NCBI RefSeq assembly: GCF_004359215.1
Contig: NC_090615.1
Span: forward strand, 838,891-862,264
Length of the DNA: 23,374 bases
DNA from: Bremia lactucae
Taxonomy: Eukaryota > Oomycota > Peronosporomycetes > Peronosporales > Peronosporaceae
Reading direction: 5' to 3'
Positions within the stretch are counted from its first letter, which is position 1, and every line of letters begins with the position of its first letter. The translations under genes were made by a program, and so were the position numbers. Shown here one piece after another: positions 8,401 to 17,290 of this stretch. Below the pieces are notes generated by a model. It was not told the DNA's origin, searched no databases, and saw only the letters and a list, made by a program, of their open reading frames with translations.

Positions 8401-8628
8401 TTAAGTTTTGGGACGACGCGTTTGCGTCATTCCAGGTACAGGGGTCTGTACCTGTTTTAACCTCAACAGTTCTGCCTGTTGAGAGCCTTGCTGATTCAGC
8501 AAGGCTACCTTTTCCTTCATCTCGTCAAGTTCATGTTGTATGAACTTGGCGCTAGTTGAATGGAGGGCATCTCTGTCTAAGTTGGACAGCAATGCCTGGA
8601 TTGCATCGTTTCCTACGGTCGAACTCAT
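8401..8628 (-). CDS. Gag N-terminal segment, family B (minus copy)
   Basis: This 75-codon frame starts with ATG at 8628, 144 bases inside the LTR, and reads MSSTVGNDAIQALLSNLDRD with the same helical segment and the same RRPKT-stop end as 4924-5151. The remaining gag lies in the +1 frame directly after the stop, exactly as in the plus copy. Confidence 0.7.
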   Translation of the reverse strand: MSSTVGNDAIQALLSNLDRDALHSTSAKFIQHELDEMKEKVALLNQQGSQQAELLRLKQVQTPVPGMTQTRRPKT

Positions 8629-8751
8629 TCGTTCAACCGCACTCCTTTCTATATCACTTAGAAATGAGTAGCTTTTAGGGGAAACGTGTAGCGTATTCCC
8701 ATTATCATCTTACATGTCCATGTTAAAAGTGGGAACTTTGGTCCTTGGACG

Positions 8752-8769
8752 GACTACAAAGTGCTACCA
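8752..8769 (-). other. Putative primer-binding site, family B (minus copy)
   Basis: On the minus strand TGGTAGCACTTTGTAG follows the LTR end after two bases (CC), the same as at 4784. Conservation in both copies supports the site. Confidence 0.55.
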
Positions 8770-8771
8770 GG

Positions 8772-9227
8772 TGTAACGGGGCACTTCGACTTGTACTGCT
8801 TCAGTACAAGTCCACTTCGCACTGCTTCAGTTGCGAGTGGTGCCTCACGTTATTTCACGTACATTAGTACGTGCAGAGGAAGACTTCTCTTAAGGCAACA
8901 AGCTTTAAGAGGGTAAAATGAAAACTGTATTAAATATGATTAAGTGTACCTTGTTCTATCTTTGTAAATGCTAACTCAATTATAATCTAATACTAAACAT
9001 GTAAATGAATTCTCTTCTCTATCTTATCTGTAACTCTCTCTTTAATTACTCATACAGCTGATTATTCCGCGGAATAAATAGGTATTATGGTCTATACCTA
9101 TTTATGGATAAGAATACTGAATATTACTATATAAAGTAATATCCTCCAAATATTATTTACCTTTAAGATAATATATTAATTAACAACCTTTAAGTATTAA
9201 TTTCATGTCACGATAAACCCCGTTTCA
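8772..9227 (-). repeat. 5' LTR of family B (minus copy)
   Basis: The 456-bp LTR reads in reverse from TGTAACGGGGCACTTCG to CCCCGTTTCA; the outer end has a substitution in the terminal repeat (TTTCA for TTACA). It has the three hairpins of LTR B, the middle one with a one-base bulge. It lies next to the RPA32 pseudogene region. Confidence 0.88.
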
Positions 9228-9491
9228 CCAAGAGCACCGACGCTTTTCTACGCTTGTCCTGCGTTGAAATTTCATAAAAGTACACGGCCAGCGTCGGTAG
9301 CAGCAGCTCAACGGAGTTGCCAAGTTAGCAAATGCGAGGCACTAAAGCCCTTCGCCGTTGGTTTGATAAAACATTCATTCCTTGAAGGAGACTTATATAC
9401 CTTTCATATCGAAGAAGCACATTCCAAGCATAAGAACCAATAATTAAAGAGACCGTGATTAACAAAAAAATCCTTGCCTTTCGTCCTTGCG
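9228..9491. other. Spacer between LTR B and RPA32 pseudogene
   Basis: No gene is recognised. On the minus strand about 9228-9312 encodes a protein-like stretch (VELLLPTLAVYFYEIS..., then DKRRKA) that runs straight into the LTR boundary. It may be the remnant of a neighbouring host gene cut by the insertion, but it is too short to name. Confidence 0.3.
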
Positions 9492-10281
9492 TTAAGCTGT
9501 GCACTTGAAATGGTCTTCATCAATCGTAGAGTAGACGTGACCCACCATCGAAGTTGGTGCCCTCGCAAAGTGGCAAAAATGTGGCCCACCTTAAAACCGC
9601 AATCATTCGTGCACGTCGCCAAGACGTCTAAAATGGCTTGTTGCTCCTTTGAGAACGTCGAGTCCAGGAGCCCGTAACAAAAGCTATCTCCGTACCCTCC
9701 CGTGCTTAGCAGATTCCATTGATTCACCGCCTTTGTGGACGCATCAAACGACGTAATTGCGACGTCAACCTTGCAAAAGGACCCCTTGGTATTGTAGCAA
9801 TGCACGTAAATTGCTTCTAAAAGATGATGCGTGAGCTCGTCAAATCCTGCAGCGAACTCACGCTAAAGCACGTGAAACTCGATTTGCCCTGGAAACTTCG
9901 CAAATTGCTCACAACACGCACCTAGATGCCTTCTCGTAGGTCGCTAGCGTATTTGCCAGCACTGACAAAGTACTGGCAATCAAAAGATCCCGAGCCGTCG
10001 TCGAATCGGAAACGCACGCTTGTGGATTGTGGCATGGAGCCAGTTAATAAACCCACGAGCCGCACGGTGGACAGTTCCTGACCGTCTAGGCGAAGCGCGT
10101 CGTCGTCACTCGCATGAAGCTACTGTAGCTGCTTGATTGTGACAGGGCAAATACTCTAGGCACCATTACTGCGTTTAGTAGGTGTTTGCTGGCTTCCAGA
10201 CGGCTCACTAGACATAAAGCCACCCCCGTTGCCACTGTAGTCGTCGTTCCCATACGCCTCATAGCCGCCGCCATAGTTCAT
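9492..10281 (-). pseudogene. RPA2: Replication protein A 32 kDa subunit (RPA2) pseudogene
   Basis: RPA32 is the middle subunit of the heterotrimeric single-strand DNA-binding protein of replication and repair. From ATG at 10281 the minus strand gives the Gly/Tyr/Ser-rich N-terminus (MNYGGGYEAYGNDDY), then CPVTIKQL, the OB-fold (LSTVRLVGLLTG, VRFRFDDGSGSFDCQY, VRVVSNLRSFQGKSSF), FDELTHHLLEAIYVH, and the winged-helix end (FSKEQQAILDVL, GFKVGHIF, then GHVYSTIDEDHFKC and stop at 9492). Length (about 263 codons) is close to the 270 residues of human RPA2. Three in-frame TAG codons (after NGA, LQ and GI) and at least two frameshifts (about 9855 and 9540) kill it; part of the winged helix is missing. 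No intron is evident, but neither is a poly-A tail, so processed or duplicated origin is open. Confidence 0.85.
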
Positions 10282-10293
10282 GATGTTGATCCA

Positions 10294-10306
10294 GAAATGG
10301 CGCCAA
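10294..10306 (-). promoter_or_regulatory. Possible core promoter remnant of the RPA32 pseudogene
   Basis: Just upstream of the ATG the minus strand reads TTGGCGCCATTTC. CCATTTC fits the oomycete initiator consensus YCAYTYY, and TTGGCGCC resembles an E2F site, a usual control element of replication genes. Short motifs like these occur by chance. If real, they favour a duplicated gene over a retrocopy. Confidence 0.22.
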
Positions 10307-10661
10307 GCACTAAAAACGCTACAATTTAATAATTATATATTTTCTGTTTGTCTTACAAATTTGAGACTTAAGGCAATTTTTATACCTTAAATCAATAAAC
10401 TCGCTTAATTCATGATCTAATTAGAATAGATTCCGCATCATGATTGCCGACGGCAATGCTGTCATGCTTGTATAGTGACTTTTTTGGCTGCTGTTCAGTC
10501 TTTCTTTCGGTACGAATATTTATAGTAGTTGAAAAGCTAAATTATGGTGGTACGATTACCAGTATTTCTCCAAACAAGATTATTACCATAAAAACATTAA
10601 GTATAAAATAATAAATTGCAGCTTGTAGTGAGATACTTTCATTACTTTCTGTAGTGACATT
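10307..10661. other. Spacer; part is 3' flank shared by the two CRN/RHS-like relics
   Basis: No gene. About 10480-10661 (reverse strand) matches 21144-21375 at roughly 85-90 percent by eye, so the duplicated unit includes 3' untranslated sequence. A small palindrome, ATTGCCGACGGCAAT, lies near 10442-10456. The rest is AT-rich with nothing recognised. Confidence 0.5.
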
Positions 10662-12035
10662 TCACGTGCCTACAGGCGCAGTATCAAAAGCATTAGTCGT
10701 GATATATGCAACATGAAAACGCACACTGGCGGACAAATCGAATGAGTGTCTGACTGATTTGGTAACTTGAATCAATATAATCGTGCAAGGCTGCCCATCT
10801 CTTTTCAGCTTTGCGACACTATTAATCGACTTCAAACAACGAAACGAAGGATACCAATAATCGTCATTCGAAGTCGCAAACTTTTTCATCAGGTCATCGC
10901 ATTCTGCTGCACTAATTCCATCGTTGCAGCACGACTTGGCTAAGATTTCCAGCGCAATATATGTAACGGGATAAAGTTGCCCTTATGTTACACAGTCCCC
11001 GTTAAGTACCCTTGGTGTACTCAACGGGATGGTCAATTACTTAATTGGAGTAATTAGCCCAGCACTCGGCTGTGGTTTACATTTGTGAGCCAACCCTTGT
11101 GTATGTGATGCACATGGGTGCATTCACATTAGGAGGGATGACGCCCAGCGTTATCCGTAATGACGGCTAGCGTCATCCATTACGCGAGATATCTAGAAAT
11201 TTATGCTCGCAATACATATTAAGTGTTATCTATAGAGATGACATTTTGACTGGTAAAAATAGGTATTTATATTTAATTCGATTAAATAGAAATCAACCCG
11301 AAAACTACTCTACTTGGTAAGTGCGCATGAGGAGACGGATTACCGCTCCCGTGACGACACTTTACCAGAGCACTTAGTGCGTTGGGTGAGGTCGCTAACG
11401 CACCCACCGCAACTACCTCATTGCACGCAAGAGAAGCTTGTCAAACCGCTTCCTCGCTGTGCTAGGGTGTGTGTCTAAGTAGAGCGTGGTCGTATTACGA
11501 CGTGCCCGCCTACAATATAGGTATGCTGACTCTCTTTCACTCGGTTGTATTCCCTCAGTTGCATCTCAATCTTTTTTCCATCCCTCGCCAGTGTATGCAC
11601 GTAGTTCTCAAATCCAATACCCATCAACAACCCATCTCTAAGCATGCGGCCTTTGGACCGCAATTCTTCGTAATAAGTTGGCTTCACAATACCATTTTTT
11701 ATCGATGACACCCCGGCTCTTTTGCCCGGTTTTCTTAACGCATATTCAGAGGTGACCTCAGAAACCTAATGGTCGGAATTCATATACTTGTCCAAGTCAC
11801 GGTGATCGTTTGCTCGAATTCCCGTCATCCGTATGCGATCAATTTGTTTATCCCACGTACTTCCATGATGCGTAATGAGAACCTCTGCAATATTCGGATC
11901 GACCTCACGAGTTACATCGTCAACCAGATGCTTCGCGCTACTTTGACCCGATGAGAGAGCTCGCATATTTCCACCCGAGATGTTTTTGATCATGTCTTTC
12001 GACAACTCATGATGCGCGCCAATCAATTTTTAATC
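10662..12035 (-). pseudogene. CRN/RHS-like C-terminal region, relic copy 1, split by a solo LTR
   Basis: The minus-strand frame runs from about 12035 (KLIGAHHELSKDMIKN) to a stop at 11766 (DKYMNSDH-TAG), continues in the same frame (YALRKPGKRAG, GRMLRDGLLMGIGFENYVHTLA) to HTY at the LTR, and resumes behind the LTR in the same frame as IALEILAKSCCNDG. It then has YWYPSFRCLKSINSVAKLKR, TIILIQVTKSVRHSF and VRFHVAYITTNAFD to TGA at 10662. The pattern of YxxP...F.SID, a strand with (I/F)Q(V/M)T and a following His resembles the PD-(D/E)XK-like C-terminal region of Crinkler effectors and RHS proteins. No LxLFLAK N-terminus is visible. Compared with copy 2 it lacks 108 ancestral bases after DLSA. 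The family name is an inference from motifs. Confidence 0.5.
10962..11514 (+). mobile_element. Solo LTR of family A with ATATA target-site duplication
   Basis: This 553-bp LTR has the ends TGTAACGGGA and CGCCTACA and matches 2476-3029 throughout. It is flanked by ATATA at 10957-10961 and again at 11515-11519, the 5-bp target duplication typical of Gypsy elements. A solo LTR with intact duplication arises when the two LTRs of a full element recombine. The host reading frame closes precisely when the LTR and one ATATA are left out. Confidence 0.93.
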
Positions 12036-12235
12036 GGAAAGCGACCAAAATCGAACAAGGCACTGGCAAGTTACTTCGCTTTCGCCACCTTGAAAACGGC
12101 ATACAGCTACATTGCTGTAATCTTACAGGCGCTTCATCAGATGCTGATTATATGCGCAACACTGGCGTTGTATGTGTAACCGATGTGCTATTGAGGTGCC
12201 AAATCTTGGGCCTTACGGCTAAAGCTTAACGACTA
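12036..12235. other. Junction between CRN/RHS-like relic and gag relic
   Basis: No clear gene. On the minus strand a short stretch beyond the stop near 12036 (about 12040-12085, LASALFDFGRFPI) may belong to the CRN/RHS-like gene upstream of its visible part. Confidence 0.35.
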
Positions 12236-12900
12236 ATATATGCTAAGTCGCATGAGGTCTTTAAGATTAGGCTCAGTCATACCTTTGAGCCGCCTTGTGC
12301 CGCATGTAGGGCTCGAGTAGGGATTTTAGATTTGAAACAGGGAAGCGAGACCTTCACACCAATGCTCAGCATTCATTATACTGAGGAAGTTTTATCGATA
12401 TTCATCCAATTGATGAGCAAACACAGGCAACTATTTTCGTCAAGGGTCTTGCAGATGGTCGTGGCAAGACCCACATGCTCCAGCTCAGATTAGAGACGCT
12501 AGATCAAGCTATCTCTGTAGCGGAGTAGAAAGACTTTCGCCGAAACAGTCATTTGTCCACTCGGGTGCTTGTCGTTCTTCAAGACAACAAGAAAACGAAG
12601 GTCCAAACCCCATGGGCCTCGTATGTAGAGAGCGAGAACCCTCGCTTTTAAAGTTACAAACATGTGTAAAAATACAATTGTTGTCAAAAGACGGACCAGC
12701 GTGTAGGGCTCATGCCCAGTGCTAGAAACACTAAGCTAAACAATCGACCCCTACTAGTCTCTTTTTAACGCAAAAAACATGGCGCTTATGGCTGGCCCGC
12801 CTTCGACCAAACTCATCCGTTCGATCACCCTCCAATCAAGGTCACTCAAGTGAGTGAACATTTCACCTGTTGCCTATAAGTCGTCTTTAGGGGCTTGAGA
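12236..12900 (+). pseudogene. Gypsy gag fragment, related to family B
   Basis: The plus strand reads HEVFKIRLSHTFEPP, ARVGILDLKQGSETF and, after a shift, FHPIDEQTQATIFVKGLADG and LQLRLETLDQAISVAE, then YVESENPRF. These follow the family-B gag (LEAFKARLKQTFEPP, LKLKQGKRDVHAY, LELDKFEEAISVA, YVESERPRF) block by block but are strongly diverged. Stops and shifts are frequent and the zinc knuckle is ruined. It represents an older, related element; the neighbouring LTR has the opposite orientation, so it is not simply part of the same element. Confidence 0.75.
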
Positions 12901-12980
12901 GCTTACTCCTTTATCACCTGACATATCCAAGTTGAATGGACCGTGCGAAGGCCTCTAGATGCACTACGAAGTGCAACAAG

Positions 12981-13490
12981 TGTAATGGAGCACCTTTTGC
13001 TAGCACTGCAAACAGTACTAGTCAACCTGCACTGATTACAGTCAAGGTGGGTGTCTCGACTACTTCACGTAAACGACGGGCAGGGGGAGGTTCTAAGTAG
13101 CTAAGAAATCTTAGCTACTAAAGGTAAAATCAACGACTTAAGAATAAGGGAGAATTATAAACCATATTCATTTATTAAATTTCTCTTGTAACGATCTTCT
13201 ATCTACTGGCCATGATACATTAAAAATCAAATATGCAGTGCACCTTCTTGCGCGACGCTTTATCGTGTCTTTAACGATTGGCGGGGTTTATTAAGCTTAA
13301 ACAATCAATCAATAGAGCTAATGTCTTATTGCGTCAATATTTTAAAATTTAATAATATTGAAACTATTAGGCCAAAACTAATGAAAGATAATAATTGTGT
13401 ACACTGTTTAGTTAATTTCTGTCACAGGTTTTACTATTAAATATTTCCTTTGTAGAAAATAGTATTTATCTAACGGGACACCCCATTACA
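12981..13490 (-). repeat. Diverged LTR (family D), related to LTR B
   Basis: The 510-bp segment begins TGTAATGGAGCACC and ends CACCCCATTACA, the same terminal plan as LTR B. Its first 150 bases align with the reversed LTR B in order, including the two hairpins: CTAGCACTG/CAGTACTAG at about 13000-13022 and CACTG...CAGT just after it. The sequence before it on the plus side (TACGAAGTGCAACAAG) resembles the reversed primer-site region of family B. It is probably the 5' LTR of an old minus-strand element whose body is lost. Confidence 0.55.
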
Positions 13491-14130
13491 CATGGCGGTG
13501 TTAGAATGTGTATGTTTTTAACAGGTGGGAAAGGCTAAGAGTGTCCACACGTGAGTAGCAAGTCATAAAAGCGACAAGAAAGGGCAGCAAGCCGAGAATG
13601 AGCGAGAAGATGCGTTGAAAATAGACGAAAAGGATCGAAAGGGGCTCTCTTGTGCATGCGAATTAATTAGTCTTAGGGACCTTACGCTAATATAGATATA
13701 ATTTGCTTTTGCTTCTATCAATTTCTGCGGAAGTGCATTGCTTACCTTGCCAACACGCGAATCTTTGCGGCGTTTTGCATTGTACCCCCACGGACGCAAG
13801 CATACCACAATTCTTGTGTATTTCAGCTTTTGTCAGCTGTTGTACGTAAGTAGTTGTTAATATGCATCTTGCTCTCTTACAAAAAATACGCATATTTTTA
13901 AGCCCTTTTACAGGCCGTTCGAGCTATTGTAGCTGTAAAGTCTTGCAATAAGAGCTTTTCAATATAAATTGTCAAAAAGTAATTTTAATTACATTACTCT
14001 CATCAATACAGAGGTGATAATTAAGGGGTGTCGTTACTCCAGTTTCTCTAGTATAATTTAGGGATGGAAATAGTATATGCTGTTAATATTCTGTAGTTTT
14101 TATCTAATATCAACAAACACACGGGTACCG
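13491..14130. other. No recognisable feature
   Basis: A spacer of mixed composition. The minus-strand frames at 13563-13893 are short, overlap each other and show no domain. I see no repeat, RNA or transposon signal. Confidence 0.5.
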
Positions 14131-14245
14131 TGAAACGGGGCACTGCTACTTGTACTGTTTCAGTACAAGTCCACTTCACACTGCTTCAGTTGTGAGTGGT
14201 GCCTTTCGTTAGGTGACGTACACTGTACGTGCAGAGGAAGACTTC
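14131..14245 (-). repeat. Partial LTR B, cut by gap
   Basis: It begins TGAAACGGGGCACTGC (a TGTAAC end with one change) and matches 14740-14854 almost exactly over 115 bp, including the hairpins, before running into Ns. Confidence 0.85.
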
Positions 14246-14523
14246 NNNNNNNNNNNNNNNNNNNNNNNNNNNNNNNNNNNNNNNNNNNNNNNNNNNNNNN
14301 NNNNNNNNNNNNNNNNNNNNNNNNNNNNNNNNNNNNNNNNNNNNNNNNNNNNNNNNNNNNNNNNNNNNNNNNNNNNNNNNNNNNNNNNNNNNNNNNNNNN
14401 NNNNNNNNNNNNNNNNNNNNNNNNNNNNNNNNNNNNNNNNNNNNNNNNNNNNNNNNNNNNNNNNNNNNNNNNNNNNNNNNNNNNNNNNNNNNNNNNNNNN
14501 NNNNNNNNNNNNNNNNNNNNNNN
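14246..14523. other. Assembly gap (278 N)
   Basis: An N run of non-standard length, so its size was probably estimated from read pairs. The missing 3' part of the 14131 LTR would be about the same size. Reading frames said to cross it have no meaning. Confidence 0.95.
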
Positions 14524-14649
14524 TCATATTAGATGTGATGTACTCACTTGTACAGCTAATTATTATCGAAATGACATTGTGAATATCTCTGGTCTTGCGC
14601 ATCCAGATGTAAGTGCTCCACGCTTCGGTTGAATGTAATTCACATTATG
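14524..14649. other. Short spacer after gap
   Basis: The 126 bases before the next LTR end show no recognised feature. A weak likeness to the middle of the reversed LTR B (GTACAGCTAATTA) is seen at its start. Confidence 0.3.
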
Positions 14650-14739
14650 TGTAACGGGGTGTATCGTTACATGAAATTAACACTTAAAGATTGTAAATTG
14701 ATATAGACCATTATATCTATTTATTCCGCAGACTAATCA
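14650..14739 (+). repeat. Truncated LTR B, plus orientation, with internal deletion
   Basis: It starts TGTAACGGGGTGTATCG like the LTR at 4327, loses about 85 internal bases after CACTTAAAG, and resumes at ATAGACCATTATAT to end at GACTAATCA. There an opposite LTR B begins without a spacer. The rest of this LTR is not found on the other side. Confidence 0.8.
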
Positions 14740-15190
14740 TGTAACGGGGCACTGCTACTTGTACTGTTTCAGTACAAGTCCACTTCACACTGCTTCAGTT
14801 GTGAGTGGTGCCTTTCGTTAGGTGACGTACACTGTACGTAGAGAGGAAGACTTCTCTTAAGACAAGTTAACTTAAGTGGGTAAAATGAAAACTGTATTAA
14901 TATAGTTAAGTGTCTCTTAATCTATCTTTGTAAATGTTGACTTAACTATAAACTAATACTAAACATGTAAATGAATTCTTATCTATCTTATCTTGTAACT
15001 CTCTTTGATTACTTCTACAGCTGATTAGTCTGCGGAAAAAATAGACATAATGGTCTATACCTATTTATGGATAAGAATTCAGGACATTACTAAATAAAGT
15101 AATATCCTCCAAATATTATCTACCTTTTAGATAATATATTAATTAACAACCTTTAAGTGTTAATTTCATGTAACGATACACCCCGTTACA
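14740..15190 (-). repeat. Full-length LTR B, minus orientation (solo or orphan)
   Basis: The 451-bp LTR runs from TGTAACGGGGCACTGC to CACCCCGTTACA. No internal element sequence is attached on either side, and the flanks (AATCA and TACCG) do not match, so no target duplication supports a simple solo LTR. Its outer part is complementary to the truncated plus LTR next to it, giving a fold-back structure. Confidence 0.85.
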
Positions 15191-15620
15191 TACCGAATAT
15201 GTGGCTAAACCGATTTTCTAATTTTAGGGAATTACGAAATTGACGCACCTAAATTACTAAATCGACGCACCACGTGACTTACTAAATGTTGATAAAGATA
15301 ATATTACATAGTCAGAATGCGTGTGTAGAAGCGAATGGCTTGTACACACGCATTCTGACTTTATAATATAATCTTAGCGATTCTTCAGCGGGGATTTTTT
15401 CTTTGACATTTCTTCAACACAAAATCCGAAACATTTGTACGACATGAACGCAAAACGAAAGAGGAATAAATTTGCCAAACATGATTGTCCTAAGCGAGAG
15501 CGAGCTCTAAGCCACTTTTTGTAAATTATCGAGTCCCAGCAAGCATATTTATTTGACTGATGTCAATTTGCCTGTCATCGAAAAATCTTATCGATTGCAG
15601 TCGACATAACAGAGGCCACC
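15191..15620. other. Spacer with hairpin; no gene
   Basis: No protein or RNA gene is recognised. At about 15239-15286 GACGCACC...TTACTAAAT occurs twice in near-tandem. A strong stem-loop lies at 15310-15360 (listed separately). Confidence 0.5.
15310..15360. repeat. Perfect 18-bp inverted repeat with 15-nt loop
   Basis: AGTCAGAATGCGTGTGTA at 15310-15327 is the exact reverse complement of 15343-15360. About 13 further bases on each side (15297-15309, 15361-15373) pair imperfectly. The length and perfection are far above chance. It could be a small fold-back transposon, a small-RNA precursor or a structured element; nothing decides among these. Confidence 0.85.
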
Positions 15621-16069
15621 TGTAACGGGGCACACTTCTATCAGTGAACCGTTGTTGCGGTACATTTACTTTATGTGTAAAATTCTTTTATTCTGTTCTG
15701 AATATTTAATAACTAAAATCCCATTTATTATGGGTAACATATGTGGTAGCGAAGTCTATTTTAATTTAGCTAGGGCAAGGTTTTAGATTTAAATAATTAA
15801 TAAGAATTCAGTTCCCCTTTAGGACTTAGAGCATCTAGTGCCTTCCTTAGGCTTGCGCATTGATCTGTGAGATATAGAAGCCTATCTAAGGTATATACTC
15901 TCGAGCACTTGATTCTTCGAGCCGCTGAATCCCTTGAACTAGGATTCACTAAGCTATACTAGCTTGTACGACTCCTTGAGTTGTTATAACCAACTAGTTT
16001 GTAGAACTATGAGACTATTTAAATCTATAAGTCTTCCTCTGGCTTAAGGAGCGAGGTACCTCCGCTACA
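15621..16069 (+). repeat. 5' LTR of family C Gypsy element
   Basis: The 449-bp segment starts TGTAACGGGGCACAC and ends CCTCCGCTACA; a gag follows downstream. The 3' boundary is followed by CC and then TGGATCCACTCGTGG (16072 on), the expected place of the primer-binding site. The second LTR is not found, so the limits rest on end motifs and context only. Confidence 0.6.
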
Positions 16070-16071
16070 CC

Positions 16072-16086
16072 TGGATCCACTCGTGG
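16072..16086 (+). other. Putative primer-binding site, family C
   Basis: TGGATCCACTCGTGG begins two bases after the LTR, as in family B. A tRNA ending GGATCCA would fit; I cannot assign it. Confidence 0.35.
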
Positions 16087-16129
16087 TCAATCTACGCCTG
16101 AGTCCCAATAATGTTAAGCCTCTGCTGAA

Positions 16130-17195
16130 ATGGAAACGTTTCCAGAATTTTTAGAGCGAACTGCACAGCGTTTAAGAGGCTCGAAACCTTGTTTGGGCTA
16201 GAACATATTGAGTTCATCATAACCCAGGGACCAGAGATTTTGGATGCAAGGCTTGAAGCCTTTATGCAATACGAATCCTCAATTATTGAATAGGTTCAGG
16301 ACCACTTGGCGGCAGCTATGCCAACTTGGTAGATTTTAGTACCTGATCTGGAGTCTAAGGGTCTTCTCTTGCTGTGTATGTTACGACAACTTAGAGTAAA
16401 GAGGGAGAAAACCTGCCTTTTTGGTTCAAGCAGATGAGGATGTACAAAGACTTTGCCCTGGTATTAACAGAAAGAAAAAAAAGTGGTTATGACCAAATCC
16501 AAGCTCGAACGTAAAGCCATTGAATGGGCACTCTCGTACAGCACATCCATAAACAACGCTTTTCCCTCATGAAATCGCTGAAAACAGCAAATGACTAGCA
16601 TGTTTGCACCACCTAATCCGGCTGTTCGTATGCGATCACGGCTCATAGCGACTCGTCAGGGTAAACACACCCTAAGAAACTATGTCCAGGAGCTCAGAAC
16701 TCTCATTGCCTCGATGCATCAAGACCCGGTGCAAGAGGCTATTGTCGTAACGTTCTTCATGGAAGATCTCAATGAGAACGTTGCCCGGACGAAATTGTTC
16801 CGTTCCTATCCTACTAATTTCAGAGAAGCATTTTTATAGCTCTACGCGCTGAATTCGACTTTAAGTTTGCTCGTGTTAGCACGCCTGTTCACCTTACAAG
16901 CTCTTCGAGCATATGGGTACCGTCTTAAAGACCGGAACCCATGGATCTAAGCCTCGTTGAGGAAGAATCAGAGGCGCTTCATGCTGTAGGACTGCATAAA
17001 AATATCCGTAGATGTTATATGTGCGGAAGCACGAAACATTTATATCCGGCCTGTCCCTTACGCAATACGCGTAAAGCTCGAAATAGCACGGATTCCAACA
17101 TATACCAGAAATCTGAAACGGTGCGGAAAAAACGTCGATACCCAGTAGGAGTGGGGCGCCCTACTGGGGAAGACGTAGGCTCTGTTGAACCTTGA
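16130..17195 (+). pseudogene. Gag of family C, decayed, with intact CCHC zinc knuckle
   Basis: From ATG at 16130 (METFPEFLERTAQRL) the protein can be followed through several frames: HIEFIITQGPEILDARLEAF, then KSGYDQIQ and AIEWALSYSTSINNAF, then 16591-16839 with TRQGKHTLRNYVQELRTLIA and LFRSYPTNFREAFL, and 16941-17195 with PMDLSLVEEE and the zinc knuckle CYMCGSTKHLYPAC. The knuckle keeps all four ligands (CX2CX4HX4C). Stops and shifts make the whole inactive. The order and motifs are those of Gypsy gag, but the sequence is only distantly related to families A and B. Confidence 0.82.
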
Positions 17196-17290
17196 GGGGG
17201 TGAGAGTAAACAGGACTTGGCCCGATTTGGCTCGAGCCTGGCTTGTAAGTCCCTCAATCGATTGCGAATGGCTTTGATAAGCCATGGCCA

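Larger units (their letters stand above)
7821..9227 (-). mobile_element. Ty3/Gypsy element family B, inverted 5' portion
   Basis: On the minus strand, LTR (9227-8772), primer site, gag N-terminal segment and gag capsid-like domain follow in the same order as at 4327-5731. The two make an inverted repeat of about 1.4 kb. Point differences in gag and LTR show that this is a different copy, not the same sequence assembled twice. It is cut by the gap just before the zinc knuckle. Confidence 0.9.

Noticed and set aside
4327..9227. One composite transposon with inverted LTRs
   Set aside because: LTR retrotransposons have direct LTRs, the flanks (CTATA and CCAAG) do not match, and the two arms are separate 5' ends.
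13563..13893. Minus-strand small genes
   Set aside because: Short, overlapping frames without domains or homologous copies in the window.
14186..14632. Frames spanning the 278-N gap
   Set aside because: They consist mostly of unknown residues; only LTR sequence lies on the left side.
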